DNA from: Tropicibacter alexandrii
GTDB taxonomy: Bacteria > Pseudomonadota > Alphaproteobacteria > Rhodobacterales > Rhodobacteraceae
Reading direction: 5' to 3'
Assembly (NCBI RefSeq): GCF_003667315.2
Contig: NZ_RCTZ02000007.1
Coordinates: forward strand, 62,001-126,000
DNA length: 64,000 nucleotides
A program made the translations under genes and the position numbers. Positions 56,862-64,000 of this stretch are shown here, one piece after another (the stretch's first letter is position 1; each line of letters begins with the position of its first letter). Under the pieces are notes generated by a model. It was given only the letters and a program-made list of their open reading frames with translations, searched no databases and had not been told where the DNA came from.

Positions 56862-57854
56862 TCAGTCGAACGTGCCGGCGACCCGACCCAGCAGCATGAA
56901 GGCGCGCGATGTGCGGGTCGCGGCGAAGGCACTGATTTCCTCGTCCGTCGCGTTCGGTTCGAAGGCCGCGAATTGCTGGTCGTAGCGGCGCAGGAAATGA
57001 TGCGCGGCATCGCGGAAGATCGGGTCCTGCTTCATCCGTCCGGTCGCCAGCGCCAGCGAGGACCGGTCGCGCACGCCACCCAGCGCCGCGATCTCGCGCC
57101 CCCGGGCGCCCTTGGCGAAGGCGCGCCACGTCTCGGGTCGGGCCAGTTCCGGGCGCAGGTCGTCCATGTAGATACCTTCCTGCGAGAGCAGGGTCAGGAT
57201 GTCCTGCGAGGCCTGGATCAAGCGCGCCGCCTGCCGGTCTTTCAGCGCGCGGCGCAGGGCGGCAAAGCCCGCCTCGTCCTCGGCGGTTTCCGGGAAGTGC
57301 AGCGCGCTGATGAAATCGGCGTTCGACAAGGGCGGTTGCAGCGCCTCCGCCGGTGTTCCCAGCGACAGGGTCGGTTGATCGTCTGCGGCGGCGGCGACGG
57401 GTTCGGCATAGCCCTCGGCCTGCCGGACGCCGCCCAGCATGGCCAGCGTTGCCTCCAGCCCCTTTTGCGCGGCGGAGATGTCGTCGAGACGTTTCATCAG
57501 CATTGGATGCGGCGGCTCCCCCTTGCCGGCCTGAGCCTGCGCGACATAGGCCTGACGGATGGCGTCGATCGCCGCTTTCAGGCGGGCGCTTTCCTCGCGC
57601 ATGATCTGGGCCGAGCGCACGGTCAGCGCCGCCACCCAGATCAGCGCCACCGGCAGGGCGATGACCATAAGCAGCAGCAGGAACCGCAATCCCTGCGCCT
57701 CGTCGCCCCCGCCCATCAGCGCGTAGCCGCCGGACAAGCCGAGCCACAGCACCGTGGCCACGGTCGCGGCCAGTTCGATCACGGTGAAGCCGCCGCTTTC
57801 GAAACGGTCGGTCAGCCCCAGAGGGCCGGGGCGGGGAGGCGTGCGGTCGGCCAT
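56862..57854 (-). CDS. conserved membrane protein, unknown function
   Basis: 330 residues. Two membrane helices at about 26-46 and 56-78 are followed by a helical region (RSAQIMREESARLKAAIDAIRQAYVAQ, then DDISAAQKGLEATLAML) and a soluble C-terminal domain (ALKDRQAARLIQASQDILTLLSQEGIYMDDL). I do not recognise a named family, though the overall design resembles proteins found next to greA in related genomes. The greA stop lies 21 bases downstream of... the opposite side: this gene follows greA on the minus strand and may share its transcript. Confidence 0.75.
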   Translation of the reverse strand: MADRTPPRPGPLGLTDRFESGGFTVIELAATVATVLWLGLSGGYALMGGGDEAQGLRFLLLLMVIALPVALIWVAALTVRSAQIMREESARLKAAIDAIRQAYVAQAQAGKGEPPHPMLMKRLDDISAAQKGLEATLAMLGGVRQAEGYAEPVAAAADDQPTLSLGTPAEALQPPLSNADFISALHFPETAEDEAGFAALRRALKDRQAARLIQASQDILTLLSQEGIYMDDLRPELARPETWRAFAKGARGREIAALGGVRDRSSLALATGRMKQDPIFRDAAHHFLRRYDQQFAAFEPNATDEEISAFAATRTSRAFMLLGRVAGTFD

Positions 57855-57875
57855 GACAAAGCCAGTCTGCTGGGG

Positions 57876-58346
57876 TTACTTGTAGGTGATCGAGAGCACT
57901 TCGTAGGACTTCTCGCCACCGGGGGTGCGGACCTCGACGCTGTCGCCTTCTTCCTTGCCGATCAGGGCGCGGGCGATGGGCGACTTGATGTTGAGCAAGC
58001 CCTTTTCGACGCTGGCCTCGTGTTCGCCGACGATCTGCCAGACCTTTTCCTCGTCCGTGTCCTCGTCGACCAGCTTGACGGTCGCGCCGAATTTGATCGG
58101 GCCGGAGAGGGTGGTGGGGTCGATGACCTCGGCCAGACCGATCACGCCTTCGAGTTCCTTGATGCGGCCCTCGATGAAGCCCTGCTTTTCGCGCGCCGAA
58201 TGATACTCGGCGTTTTCCTTGAGGTCGCCCAGTTCGCGCGCTTCGGCGATGGCCTGAATGACCGAGGGACGCTCGACCGATTTCAGGTGTTTCAGTTCGG
58301 TCTCCAGCGCGTTGAAGCCCGCGCGGGTCATCAGGATCTTTTCCAT
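57876..58346 (-). CDS. greA: transcription elongation factor GreA
   Basis: 156 residues from the second of two close ATGs, seven bases after GAGGG; the first ATG is too close to that site. The N-terminal coiled coil ([40 protein letters not shown]) carries the acidic DLKENAEY tip that enters the RNA polymerase channel. The C-terminal FKBP-like part ends [13 protein letters not shown]. It rescues backtracked polymerase. A terminator-like stem lies 22 bases upstream of the ATG. Confidence 0.95.
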   Translation of the reverse strand: MEKILMTRAGFNALETELKHLKSVERPSVIQAIAEARELGDLKENAEYHSAREKQGFIEGRIKELEGVIGLAEVIDPTTLSGPIKFGATVKLVDEDTDEEKVWQIVGEHEASVEKGLLNIKSPIARALIGKEEGDSVEVRTPGGEKSYEVLSITYK

Positions 58347-58363
58347 TCTCATGCCCTCATTGC

Positions 58364-58394
58364 AAAAGGGGACGGCGCCAGAAAGGGCCGTCCC
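58364..58394 (-). terminator. terminator-like hairpin in the greA leader
   Basis: Minus strand: GGGACGG (58394-58388), a 12-base loop, CCGTCCC (58375-58369), then CTTTTGC. It lies 22 bases before the greA ATG, so it could attenuate greA or end an older upstream transcript. Confidence 0.6.
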
Positions 58395-58550
58395 TGCCGG
58401 GTGTTTTTCTTACCTGACCCAAAGGGGGTGTGGTTTGCAAGGGGCAACGCGGGGGAGAGCGCGGGAAGTGTGGCGGTTTGGCGGGGTTTTGCCCGGATGG
58501 GGGCTTTGTGCGGTCCTGCTGGCGGGCGCTGAGGTCGTGCAGGGCCGTGT

Positions 58551-58646
58551 CATGTCGTAGCGCTCGCCGACGAAGGCTTTGGTCTCATCCACCTCCGTGC
58601 AGCTTGAGGGCTGGTCGTCGTAGGCTCCGAAGGGGCGGTAGCTGCG
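58551..58646 (-). pseudogene. RHS-repeat core fragment, copy 1
   Basis: 96 bases identical to 59280-59375. The minus strand reads RSYRPFGAYDDQP... ETKAFVGERYDM, matching the end of an RHS-repeat core (YRPFG ... ETKGFIGERYD). The RHS reading ends at that Met; what follows toward greA is unrelated. There is no start, no core upstream and no toxin tip, so it is a relic. Confidence 0.85.
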
Positions 58647-58669
58647 GAAAACCCATGCTTTGCAAATAT

Positions 58670-59056
58670 CTATTCTGAATACTTGCTAGGCCTGACTGCA
58701 CTGAAACGATCTATCCACCCGGTTTCATCAACCAGTTCACCCGCGAGTCCGTCGGACAATTCTCTCACTGGAATGTCGTTTCCTCCTTGCCGCAAAGAAA
58801 TGATTTCAAAGCATCCCTCGTCACCATCAGAGTAGTGTTCAAAAGCATGCAGTAAATAGAATAAGCTCATATCAATGGCCATCAATGCCATCTCTTTAAG
58901 CTTGTCCTTCTCTGAGACGTCGGTTGACAAGAAAAATTCCACGGCTTGGCGATACATTGGAGGTGATGTGCCATCAAGAATTTTCTCGATTTCATCGAAC
59001 ACCGGATCCCGCGCCCTTTTTACGACAAGTCGGCCAAAGTTATCTAGTTCAGTCAT
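58670..59056 (-). CDS. immunity-like protein with SDGLxGE...GWxxRFS ending
   Basis: 128 residues from MTELDNFGRLVV; a longer reading from 59200 runs through a non-coding-looking stretch. FGRLVVKRARDPVFDEI, MAIDMSLFYLLHAFE and the C-terminal ELSDGLAGELVDETGWIDRFS resemble a family of small cytosolic proteins often found behind polymorphic toxins. Base composition is clearly AT-richer than the flanks. It lies directly between two RHS-core fragments, which fits a displaced immunity gene. Function not proven. Confidence 0.65.
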   Translation of the reverse strand: MTELDNFGRLVVKRARDPVFDEIEKILDGTSPPMYRQAVEFFLSTDVSEKDKLKEMALMAIDMSLFYLLHAFEHYSDGDEGCFEIISLRQGGNDIPVRELSDGLAGELVDETGWIDRFSAVRPSKYSE

Positions 59057-59129
59057 TGTATGCCCGAATATGGAAGGTGTGTAGGTTGGTATACACCCAT
59101 TTGGCGGAAAGACGAAAGTTACGCAGCGG

Positions 59130-59438
59130 TCATGCCGCGCGCGACTGAGCGTAAGATGCTGCTTGAACCATAGCTTCGACTGAAATGCGATTCTGTTCAA
59201 TCATTGTGTTTGGCCTGGCTGAGCATTCCCAAAGCCGGGTCCATGTGAGCTGAGCGTTGAGATAGTACAGTTCCGCGTCCATGTCGTAGCGCTCGCCGAC
59301 GAAGGCTTTGGTCTCATCCACCTCCGTGCAGCTTGAGGGCTGGTCGTCGTAGGCTCCGAAGGGGCGGTAGCTGCGATTTGACATCAAATACATTGAGGTG
59401 GACGGCAGTTGTAGAGTTGGCAATTCGCTATGTTCCAT
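59130..59438 (-). pseudogene. RHS-repeat core fragment, copy 2, frameshifted
   Basis: The minus strand reads SNRSYRPFGAYDDQP... ETKAFVGERYDMDAELYYLNA, which continues the RHS core further than copy 1 (canonical GLYYLNARYYDP). After YYLNAQ the core resumes in another frame as HMDPALGMLSQAKHND and a stop, corresponding to YYDPALGRFxSPD. So a frameshift near 59250-59262 broke the gene. The 102-residue reading itself has a start only by chance (MEHSEL overlaps the upstream small gene). Confidence 0.8.
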
Positions 59439-59679
59439 TACTCGGGGCTCGCAACGATACGTCTCCGGATATCATTTCGTAAAATGCTCGGCAGGCATCC
59501 TCTTCCCTTTCAAATAATGCAAGCGCGTTTCTATTGCCCCTCTCAAAGTAGAAGGTCTTCCACTCACCGGACTCAAAAATAATGCAATAAGACTCATTTT
59601 TCTCGCCATCATTGAGTGAAAATGCCCTGCGGTCTAAATTGGAAACTTTTAGGTGCTCCGCAAGTTCATTTATATTCAT
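59428..59679 (-). CDS. small immunity-like protein
   Basis: 83 residues, AT-rich. LAEHLKVSNLDRRAFSLNDG, NESYCIIFESGEWKTFYFERGNRNAL and EREEDACRAFYEMI show the pattern of short immunity proteins (Tyr-Cys strand, Trp-x-x-Tyr-x-x-ERG, then FxxEExA helix). It lies just upstream of the frameshifted RHS fragment and behind a 32-base repeat that also precedes the next gene of the array. No toxin remains. Confidence 0.65.
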   Translation of the reverse strand: MNINELAEHLKVSNLDRRAFSLNDGEKNESYCIIFESGEWKTFYFERGNRNALALFEREEDACRAFYEMISGDVSLRAPSNGT

Positions 59680-59698
59680 CTGTCGATACCCACTGAGC

Positions 59699-59730
59699 TA
59701 GCCTTCAATTTTCAATTGCGAGACAGTATC
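59699..59730 (-). repeat. 32-bp direct repeat, copy a
   Basis: Minus strand: GATACTGTCTCGCAATTGAA then AATTGAAGGCTA, 30 of 32 bases identical to 60197-60228. It lies 20 bases before the 83-residue immunity-like gene and reads DTVSQLKIEG followed by a stop, possibly the end of a lost toxin reading frame. Confidence 0.75.
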
Positions 59731-59793
59731 TTACCATGTCTCAACGGCGTCGATCCCTTGCCCGCACTTTCAGGAACTTGTTCCGGATGGCAA

Positions 59794-60153
59794 CTAAATT
59801 CTGTAGTCCAAATCCGACATGGCCATTTCGATTAATTCGAGCGTATCTTCAAGACCCTTTCTATCGGACGGGTTTTCATCCGAAAACCTATCCATCCAAC
59901 GCTTGATCAATGGAATATTCGGACGGCAGCCCCCGAATTGTATAGGTAGGTCCAATAGAGATACTCCGGGATATGCAAGCGCATCCCAGTGGCGCTCAAC
60001 CAAATCTTCGACGATTTCAATCGCTCTTGCCGGCTCGCCGAATCTCACCAGCCAAAGCACGGCCGTTCGTCGCTTGTGAAACTCTTCGGCTTCATTGTAG
60101 ACCAAGCCTTCAGCCGCGTGCTGGGTCAAATCAGGGAGGCTGACATACTTCAT
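59794..60153 (-). CDS. immunity-like protein, unknown family
   Basis: 119 residues from MKYVSLPDL. EEFHKRRTAVLWLVRFGEPARAIEIVEDLVERHWDALAYPG and the acidic end LEDTLELIEMAMSDLDYRI suggest a small helical cytosolic protein. The frame stays open further upstream, to a TTG at 60300, and reads DTVSQLNIEGYLRDHG from the 32-base repeat, so a fusion with a toxin end cannot be excluded. Placed here as immunity-like because of its neighbours; no family is recognised. Confidence 0.55.
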   Translation of the reverse strand: MKYVSLPDLTQHAAEGLVYNEAEEFHKRRTAVLWLVRFGEPARAIEIVEDLVERHWDALAYPGVSLLDLPIQFGGCRPNIPLIKRWMDRFSDENPSDRKGLEDTLELIEMAMSDLDYRI

Positions 60154-60196
60154 TTTCACGTTACGAGTTTCCCTTCTCCGGCCATGATCCCTTAGG

Positions 60197-60228
60197 TAGC
60201 CTTCAATATTTAATTGCGAGACAGTATC
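60197..60228 (-). repeat. 32-bp direct repeat, copy b
   Basis: Minus strand: GATACTGTCTCGCAATTAAA then TATTGAAGGCTA. It is the partner of 59699-59730. Here the reading continues DTVSQLNIEGYLRDHG without a stop. Confidence 0.75.
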
Positions 60229-60368
60229 GGGTAACTTGTCCTGCATTCCAAGGCCAATTTTATTGAAGGTGGGAGATGCCGGGCCCGCTTGGACCGTCAA
60301 CGGCTTGACCGGATCGAGTGCGCATGACTCTATTCAGCTCCGGATGCGGCGCGGTATGCGAACCAAGC

Positions 60369-61061
60369 TTACAAATGGCTCTCAGCAAGGTACGTCGAAT
60401 AGACCTCCGCGACTTCCAGCACAGACACTACAGATGTTTCCAGCTGCTCTTTGGTAGCCTTCGAATTTTTTGGACAAATATCCAGGGCTCCTATCCCCAA
60501 TAGTTTCAGCGGATCAAAATCGGCAACACATTTGCACCCGTCATAGACCTGCATGGAGAAAGATACATAGGAGATACCGGAGTTCCTGAAATGCAAATAC
60601 ACCAAAATAGAACCAATCCTTTCGGTAGGAAAATCCTTTTTGAAGCAAGCTGAAATCTCGCCGCCTTGGGGGGCAATTTCTATTTCGTATTCGGGCAGGT
60701 GAAATTTTTTCATCGCCAAGTCTAGTGCTGATATCAAATCATCTTTTTCGAAACCCGTGCCGGGTTTCATATGACCAAGGGGCGCGCTTGTTCCAAACAG
60801 GCGGTCTAGAGCTTCATCGCGCACAGAACGAAAGCTCTTTGAGTAGGGCGTGTTCCACGTGCCATCCTTTTGCAAGTTGCCTCTGAAGGTCTCAGCAATT
60901 TTATCCGGGATGCAATCTGATGGCGCGCCAATCCTTTTGAGCGTTTTTATCGTAATAATTTTGATCAACTTCACGAGGAAGTTATTCTCAAACTTGTCAG
61001 AGGTGAAGAGGAACCGAGTGGCCAGTTCAAGATCCTTTGTTACTGTCTCAGTTGCGTACAT
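60369..61061 (-). CDS. hypothetical protein of the RHS/immunity island
   Basis: 230 residues, AT-rich: one 60-base line (60541-60600) has 25 G/C. The N-terminal part is helical (KDLELATRFLFTSDKFENNFLVKLIKIITIKTLKR). The C-terminal half has mixed strands (YEIEIAPQGGEISACFKKDF, SYVSFSMQVYDGCKCVADF). There is no signal peptide or membrane helix. It starts 7 bases after the stop of a 54-codon open fragment, an arrangement like toxin followed by immunity gene. No family recognised; an immunity role is an inference from position. Confidence 0.6.
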   Translation of the reverse strand: MYATETVTKDLELATRFLFTSDKFENNFLVKLIKIITIKTLKRIGAPSDCIPDKIAETFRGNLQKDGTWNTPYSKSFRSVRDEALDRLFGTSAPLGHMKPGTGFEKDDLISALDLAMKKFHLPEYEIEIAPQGGEISACFKKDFPTERIGSILVYLHFRNSGISYVSFSMQVYDGCKCVADFDPLKLLGIGALDICPKNSKATKEQLETSVVSVLEVAEVYSTYLAESHL

Positions 61062-61505
61062 ACTTAACCTATTTTGGGATCGGAAGTTTGAGGCCAGGCA
61101 GCATTATTGGTGGCGGGTTGTTGGCTTCGTACCCGACTATGTTCGCTTCTGTCCACGCTGCAAACTCATTGTTCGACACCATTCCACCGGCAAAGTCATA
61201 ATGCGGTTCTGGTTCGTCGGCTTCTACATCATTCTATCCCTAGATCGCGCGCACTCACCGTGCCCGGGTGAACTGGTCGTCAAGGTCGCAGAGGAAGGCT
61301 TTGGTCTCGGCCTCTTTGGGTAGCGCGCGGGCTGTTCCCTTTAAGCGCTGATCCGGATGCTCTCGCCCCAAACACCCCCAAACCGCCATAGGACGCGCCA
61401 ATCTCGCCGTTTTCGACCCATGTAACGCCGTGTTGCAATTGACCCTTGCTGCGCTGCCGCGCTACTCAGTCGCGAAACATTCTTGCCCCACCGAGGAGGA
61501 CCGGC
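61062..61505. other. 444-base gap between the island and ETF-QO
   Basis: It holds the 54-codon fragment described separately, then GC-rich sequence from about 61240 with no convincing gene. GAGGAGG lies 8 bases before the ETF-QO start. No clear promoter was identified. Confidence 0.5.
61069..61233 (-). pseudogene. 54-codon open fragment before the 230-residue gene, possible toxin remnant
   Basis: The frame runs from just after a stop (61234-61236) to TAG at 61069-61071. It encodes HYDFAGGMVSNNEFAAW, then TEANIVGYEANNPPP and IMLPGLKLPIPK. There is no start codon of its own except an internal ATG. The coherent residue pattern suggests the 3-prime remnant of a longer gene. Nearby at 61294-61308 is a 15-base match to the RHS fragment (encoding ETKAF), too short to be decisive. 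Confidence 0.4.
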
Positions 61506-63158
61506 ATGGCCGAGATAGACCGCGAGTCGATGGAATATGATGTGGTGATCGTGGGCGGCGGCCCGGCTGGCCTGTCCGCCGCGATCCGGCTCAAGCAGCT
61601 TGACCCCGATCTACAGGTCGTCCTGCTGGAGAAGGGCTCGGAGATCGGGGCGCATATCCTGTCGGGCGCGGTGCTCGACCCGTGCGGGCTGGATGCGCTG
61701 ATCCCCGACTGGAAAGACAAGGGCGCGCCGCTGAACGTGCCGGTCCGCGAGGACAATTTCTACATGCTGGGGCAAGAGGGCAAGGTCCGCATCCCCAACT
61801 GGCCGATGCCCGGCCTGATGAACAACCACGGCAACTACATCGTCTCGATGGGTAATGTCTGCCGCTGGATGGCCGAGCAGGCCGAGGAACTGGGCGTCGA
61901 GATCTTCCCCGGCATGTCCTGTTCGGAACTGGTCTATGGTGAGAATGGCGAGGTCAAGGGCGTCGTCGCGGGCGTGTTCGGCCTTGAGGCGGACGGCTCC
62001 TATGGCCCGAACACCGAGCCGGGCATGGAGCTGCTGGGCAAGTATGTGTTCCTCGCCGAGGGCGTGCGGGGGTCCCTGTCCAAGGAAGTGATCGCGAAAT
62101 ACGACCTGCAAGCCGGGAAAGAGCCGCAGAAATTCGGCCTCGGCATGAAGGAAATCTGGGAGATCGACCCGGCCAAGCACAAAGAGGGCACCGTGACCCA
62201 CACGATGGGCTGGCCGCTTGGCTCCAACGCGGGCGGCGGGTCGTTCATCTATCACCTTGATAACAATCAGGTCTATGTGGGCTTCGTGGTCCACCTGAAC
62301 TACGAGAACCCCTACCTGTTCCCCTACATGGAATTCCAGCGCTTCAAGCATCACCCGATGGTCGCGGAACTGCTGGAAGGCGGCAAGCGCGTGGCCTACG
62401 GCGCGCGGGCGATTTCCGAGGGTGGCTGGCAGTCCATGCCCAAGATGGTCGCGCCGGGTGTGGCGCTGCTGGGCTGTTCCGTCGGCATGGTCAACGTGCC
62501 GCGCATCAAGGGCAACCACAACGCGATGCTGTCGGGCAAGGCGGCGGCGGAGGCGGCCTATGCCGCGATCAAGGCCGACCGTTCGGGCGATGAGCTGTCC
62601 GATTACGAGACCGAAGTGCGCGAGGGCGCGATTGGCAAGGACCTGAAGCCCGTCCGCAACGTCAAACCGATGTGGTCCAAGTGGGGCCTGACGGCGTCCT
62701 TGGCCTTTGGCGGGCTCGACATGTGGACCAACTCGCTGTTTGGCATGTCGCTGTTCGGGACGCTGAGCCATGGCAAGAACGACGCGGACGCCACCGGCAA
62801 GGCCAGCAAGTTCGAGCCGATCGACTATCCGAAACCCGATGGCAAGCTGTCCTTCGACCGTCTGACCAACGTGGCGTTCAGCTTTACCAACCACGAGGAA
62901 AGCCAGCCCGCGCATCTGCGGCTGAAGGACGTGCACACGCCGACCGTGGTCAACCTCAAGCAATATGCCGGGCCGTCCCAGCGCTACTGCCCGGCGGGCG
63001 TGTATGAATTCGTTCAGGAAGAGGGCAAGGATCCGCGCTTTGTCATCAACTTCCAGAACTGCGTCCACTGCAAGACCTGCGACATCAAGGACCCCAGCCA
63101 GAACATCACATGGACGGTCCCGCAGGGCGGCGACGGGCCGAATTACCCGAACATGTGA
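61506..63158 (+). CDS. electron transfer flavoprotein-ubiquinone oxidoreductase
   Basis: 550 residues from the ATG after GAGGAGG. The FAD dinucleotide motif GGGPAG is near 18-23, with a long FAD/ubiquinone domain (GSEIGAHILSGAVLDP, NVPRIKGNHNAMLSGKAAAEAAY). At the C-terminus a 4Fe-4S ferredoxin-like cluster is built from RYCPAGVYEF and CVHCKTCDIKDPSQN. It passes electrons from acyl-CoA dehydrogenases via ETF to ubiquinone at the inner membrane. It is functionally linked to the acyl-CoA dehydrogenase at 52000, though not adjacent to it. etfAB are absent from the window. Confidence 0.96.
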   Translation: MAEIDRESMEYDVVIVGGGPAGLSAAIRLKQLDPDLQVVLLEKGSEIGAHILSGAVLDPCGLDALIPDWKDKGAPLNVPVREDNFYMLGQEGKVRIPNWPMPGLMNNHGNYIVSMGNVCRWMAEQAEELGVEIFPGMSCSELVYGENGEVKGVVAGVFGLEADGSYGPNTEPGMELLGKYVFLAEGVRGSLSKEVIAKYDLQAGKEPQKFGLGMKEIWEIDPAKHKEGTVTHTMGWPLGSNAGGGSFIYHLDNNQVYVGFVVHLNYENPYLFPYMEFQRFKHHPMVAELLEGGKRVAYGARAISEGGWQSMPKMVAPGVALLGCSVGMVNVPRIKGNHNAMLSGKAAAEAAYAAIKADRSGDELSDYETEVREGAIGKDLKPVRNVKPMWSKWGLTASLAFGGLDMWTNSLFGMSLFGTLSHGKNDADATGKASKFEPIDYPKPDGKLSFDRLTNVAFSFTNHEESQPAHLRLKDVHTPTVVNLKQYAGPSQRYCPAGVYEFVQEEGKDPRFVINFQNCVHCKTCDIKDPSQNITWTVPQGGDGPNYPNM

Positions 63159-63182
63159 CCGGGTGTAGTCCAACCGGACCAC

Positions 63183-63578
63183 ATGATCGCAGGTACGCAG
63201 GCCGCTTCGGGCAGACACCGAACGGCCTGCGCCCATGACGCCGACATCCTCAAGGCGTTTTCCCCGCTCGGGGACGACGCGACAGACTGTCTCGACAGCT
63301 ATGCCACGCGCTACGGCGTGAATGTGTCGGGCATGCTCTGGTCTTTCCACGACAATGCGAATGAGCCGCCTTTCGCGGAAACCGCTTGGCCCCATAGGCC
63401 GGACGGCAGAGAACTGAACCGCACTGCCATCACGCCCCAAATGCTCGCTGATGCCGCGAACCAAGGCGTCTGGCCGCTCACATACCCGGATCACGGGCTC
63501 CGCAATCGTGGACCGAGGTTCTGGATCATCCCGGCGCTTGCCGTTCTAGCCTTGATCCTGATGAACATCCTGTCGTGA
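63183..63578 (+). CDS. DUF1493-like protein with C-terminal membrane helix
   Basis: 131 residues as read. DILKAFSPLGDDATDCLDSYATRYGVNVSGMLWSFHDNANEP resembles the DUF1493 pattern (LGxDGDDAxEFxxxFxxxFxVDxS), and ITPQMLADAANQGVWPL fits its later helix. The C-terminal FWIIPALAVLALILMNIL is a membrane anchor. The first 20 residues are weak and no ribosome site is visible, so the true start may be elsewhere. Function unknown. Confidence 0.55.
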   Translation: MIAGTQAASGRHRTACAHDADILKAFSPLGDDATDCLDSYATRYGVNVSGMLWSFHDNANEPPFAETAWPHRPDGRELNRTAITPQMLADAANQGVWPLTYPDHGLRNRGPRFWIIPALAVLALILMNILS

Positions 63579-63650
63579 TCGCAGCCACCCGCCAGCAAAC
63601 CGATTTTGTGACAGGTGGCCCAATCGACTATTAACGTTAACCTTACGTTA

Positions 63651-63685
63651 AGTCCCGGTTGCAAGCATGGTTGCCGGGGCTTTTT
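63651..63685 (+). terminator. hairpin with T-run before the PilZ-like gene
   Basis: GTCCCGG pairs with CCGGGGC (one G-U) across a 15-base loop, followed by TTTTT. It ends about 16 bases before the next ATG, so it may terminate the preceding transcript or attenuate the next one. The AT-rich TTAACGTTAACCTTACGTTAAG just upstream may be promoter sequence. Confidence 0.5.
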
Positions 63686-63700
63686 GCAAAGGAGGCGACG

Positions 63701-63991
63701 ATGAAATGGCGTGCTGATCGGTATCCCAGCGGTTGGGCCATGGATGTGAATTGTTCAGGCGGGGAGTTTCCCGTGAAGGTCGTGAATGTCAGCACCAGCG
63801 GGCTGAAATTCTCGGGCGATGTGCAGGCTGGCGTGGACGATCCCGTGCGATTCCGCGTCTTGGGGCAGCGCATCGGCGCAAAACTGGCGCGGCGCGACAC
63901 CAAGGGCGGCGCATTGAAATTCGACCGCGCCCTGACACCGGCGCAACTGGCGACTCTGCGGCAATTCCGGTCGATGGGCGGCGTCTGGTAA
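63701..63991 (+). CDS. PilZ-like domain protein
   Basis: 96 residues from the ATG behind GGAGG; an in-frame ATG 14 codons earlier lies in the hairpin. The N-terminal WRADRYPSGW (arginine pair) and the VKVVNVSTSGLKFSGD segment resemble the two c-di-GMP-binding motifs of PilZ domains (RxxxR-like and NxSxxG). The rest, VDDPVRFRVLGQRIGAKLARRD, fits the beta barrel. It may be a stand-alone c-di-GMP receptor, but the first motif is one residue short of the RxxxR form, so binding is uncertain. Confidence 0.6.
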   Translation: MKWRADRYPSGWAMDVNCSGGEFPVKVVNVSTSGLKFSGDVQAGVDDPVRFRVLGQRIGAKLARRDTKGGALKFDRALTPAQLATLRQFRSMGGVW

Positions 63992-64000
63992 CCTCGCTTT

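Noticed and set aside
56028-58532. An 834-codon plus-strand frame across azlC to greA
   Set aside because: It lies opposite three well-supported genes and intergenic hairpins and contains no protein-family signature.
61294-61308. Third RHS-core copy
   Set aside because: Only 15 bases match (ETKAF codons) and the flanks do not continue the RHS core; kept only as a remark.

Overview
The window looks like a chromosome segment of a Rhodobacterales alphaproteobacterium (Roseobacter/Paracoccaceae type). The evidence is high GC with strong third-position GC, a stand-alone F1-ATPase operon atpHAGDC without the Fo genes, a 44-residue aa3-type cytochrome oxidase subunit IV, an ETF-ubiquinone oxidoreductase, DUF2125, SseB and DmdC-like genes, and several intergenic hairpin repeats. 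No tRNA, rRNA, CRISPR array or intact insertion sequence was seen.

Layout. 1-3.5 kb: end of a uracil-DNA-glycosylase-like gene, SseB, a dihaem cytochrome, a P1 peptidase and an SDR. 3.5-8.4 kb: aldehyde dehydrogenase and a Dpp/Opp-type ABC transporter (fused double ATPase plus two permeases) in overlapping order on the minus strand. 8.4-13.5 kb: a fluoroacetate-dehalogenase-like hydrolase, a secreted ClpP-like/SH3 protein, an O-methyltransferase and the orphan family-5 binding protein probably serving the transporter. 13.7-18.4 kb: panBC, an M20 deacylase, DUF2125 and a ChaC-like cyclotransferase. 18.5-22.4 kb: an ExbB/MotA-like channel with a MotB-like partner carrying about 740 residues of coiled coil. 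22.5-27.5 kb: M23 peptidase, clpA, gloB and a methyltransferase. 27.9-32.8 kb: the atp operon. 33-37 kb: MarC, an H-type lectin/SMI1 pair, prs, a DsbA-family isomerase and a hydrolase. 37.3-41.5 kb: pyrB, two small membrane proteins, pyrC and plsY. 41.6-48.8 kb: a uracil-DNA glycosylase, a LysE exporter, moaB and an RND efflux pair. 48.8-58.3 kb: a DsbD-N protein, YqgE, a TsaC/Sua5 synthase, a DmdC-like acyl-CoA dehydrogenase, an MBL hydrolase, the COX subunit IV, a lipoprotein, AzlCD, a membrane protein and greA. 58.5-61.3 kb: an AT-richer island of small immunity-like genes separated by fragments of an RHS core. 61.5-64 kb: ETF-QO, a DUF1493-like protein and a PilZ-like protein.

The most unusual non-coding feature is a set of eight 22-bp units of the form CAA-n5-TTCGAA-n5-TTG. 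The arms differ between units, but each unit is self-complementary. Four lie in the pyr operon (39392-39486). Four lie in the spacer of an RND efflux operon (45232-45385), as two abutting pairs around a larger stem. The second notable region is the RHS/immunity graveyard upstream of greA: two identical 96-bp RHS-core fragments, one of them frameshifted, lie among at least four small low-GC genes, with no full-length RHS gene left in the window.
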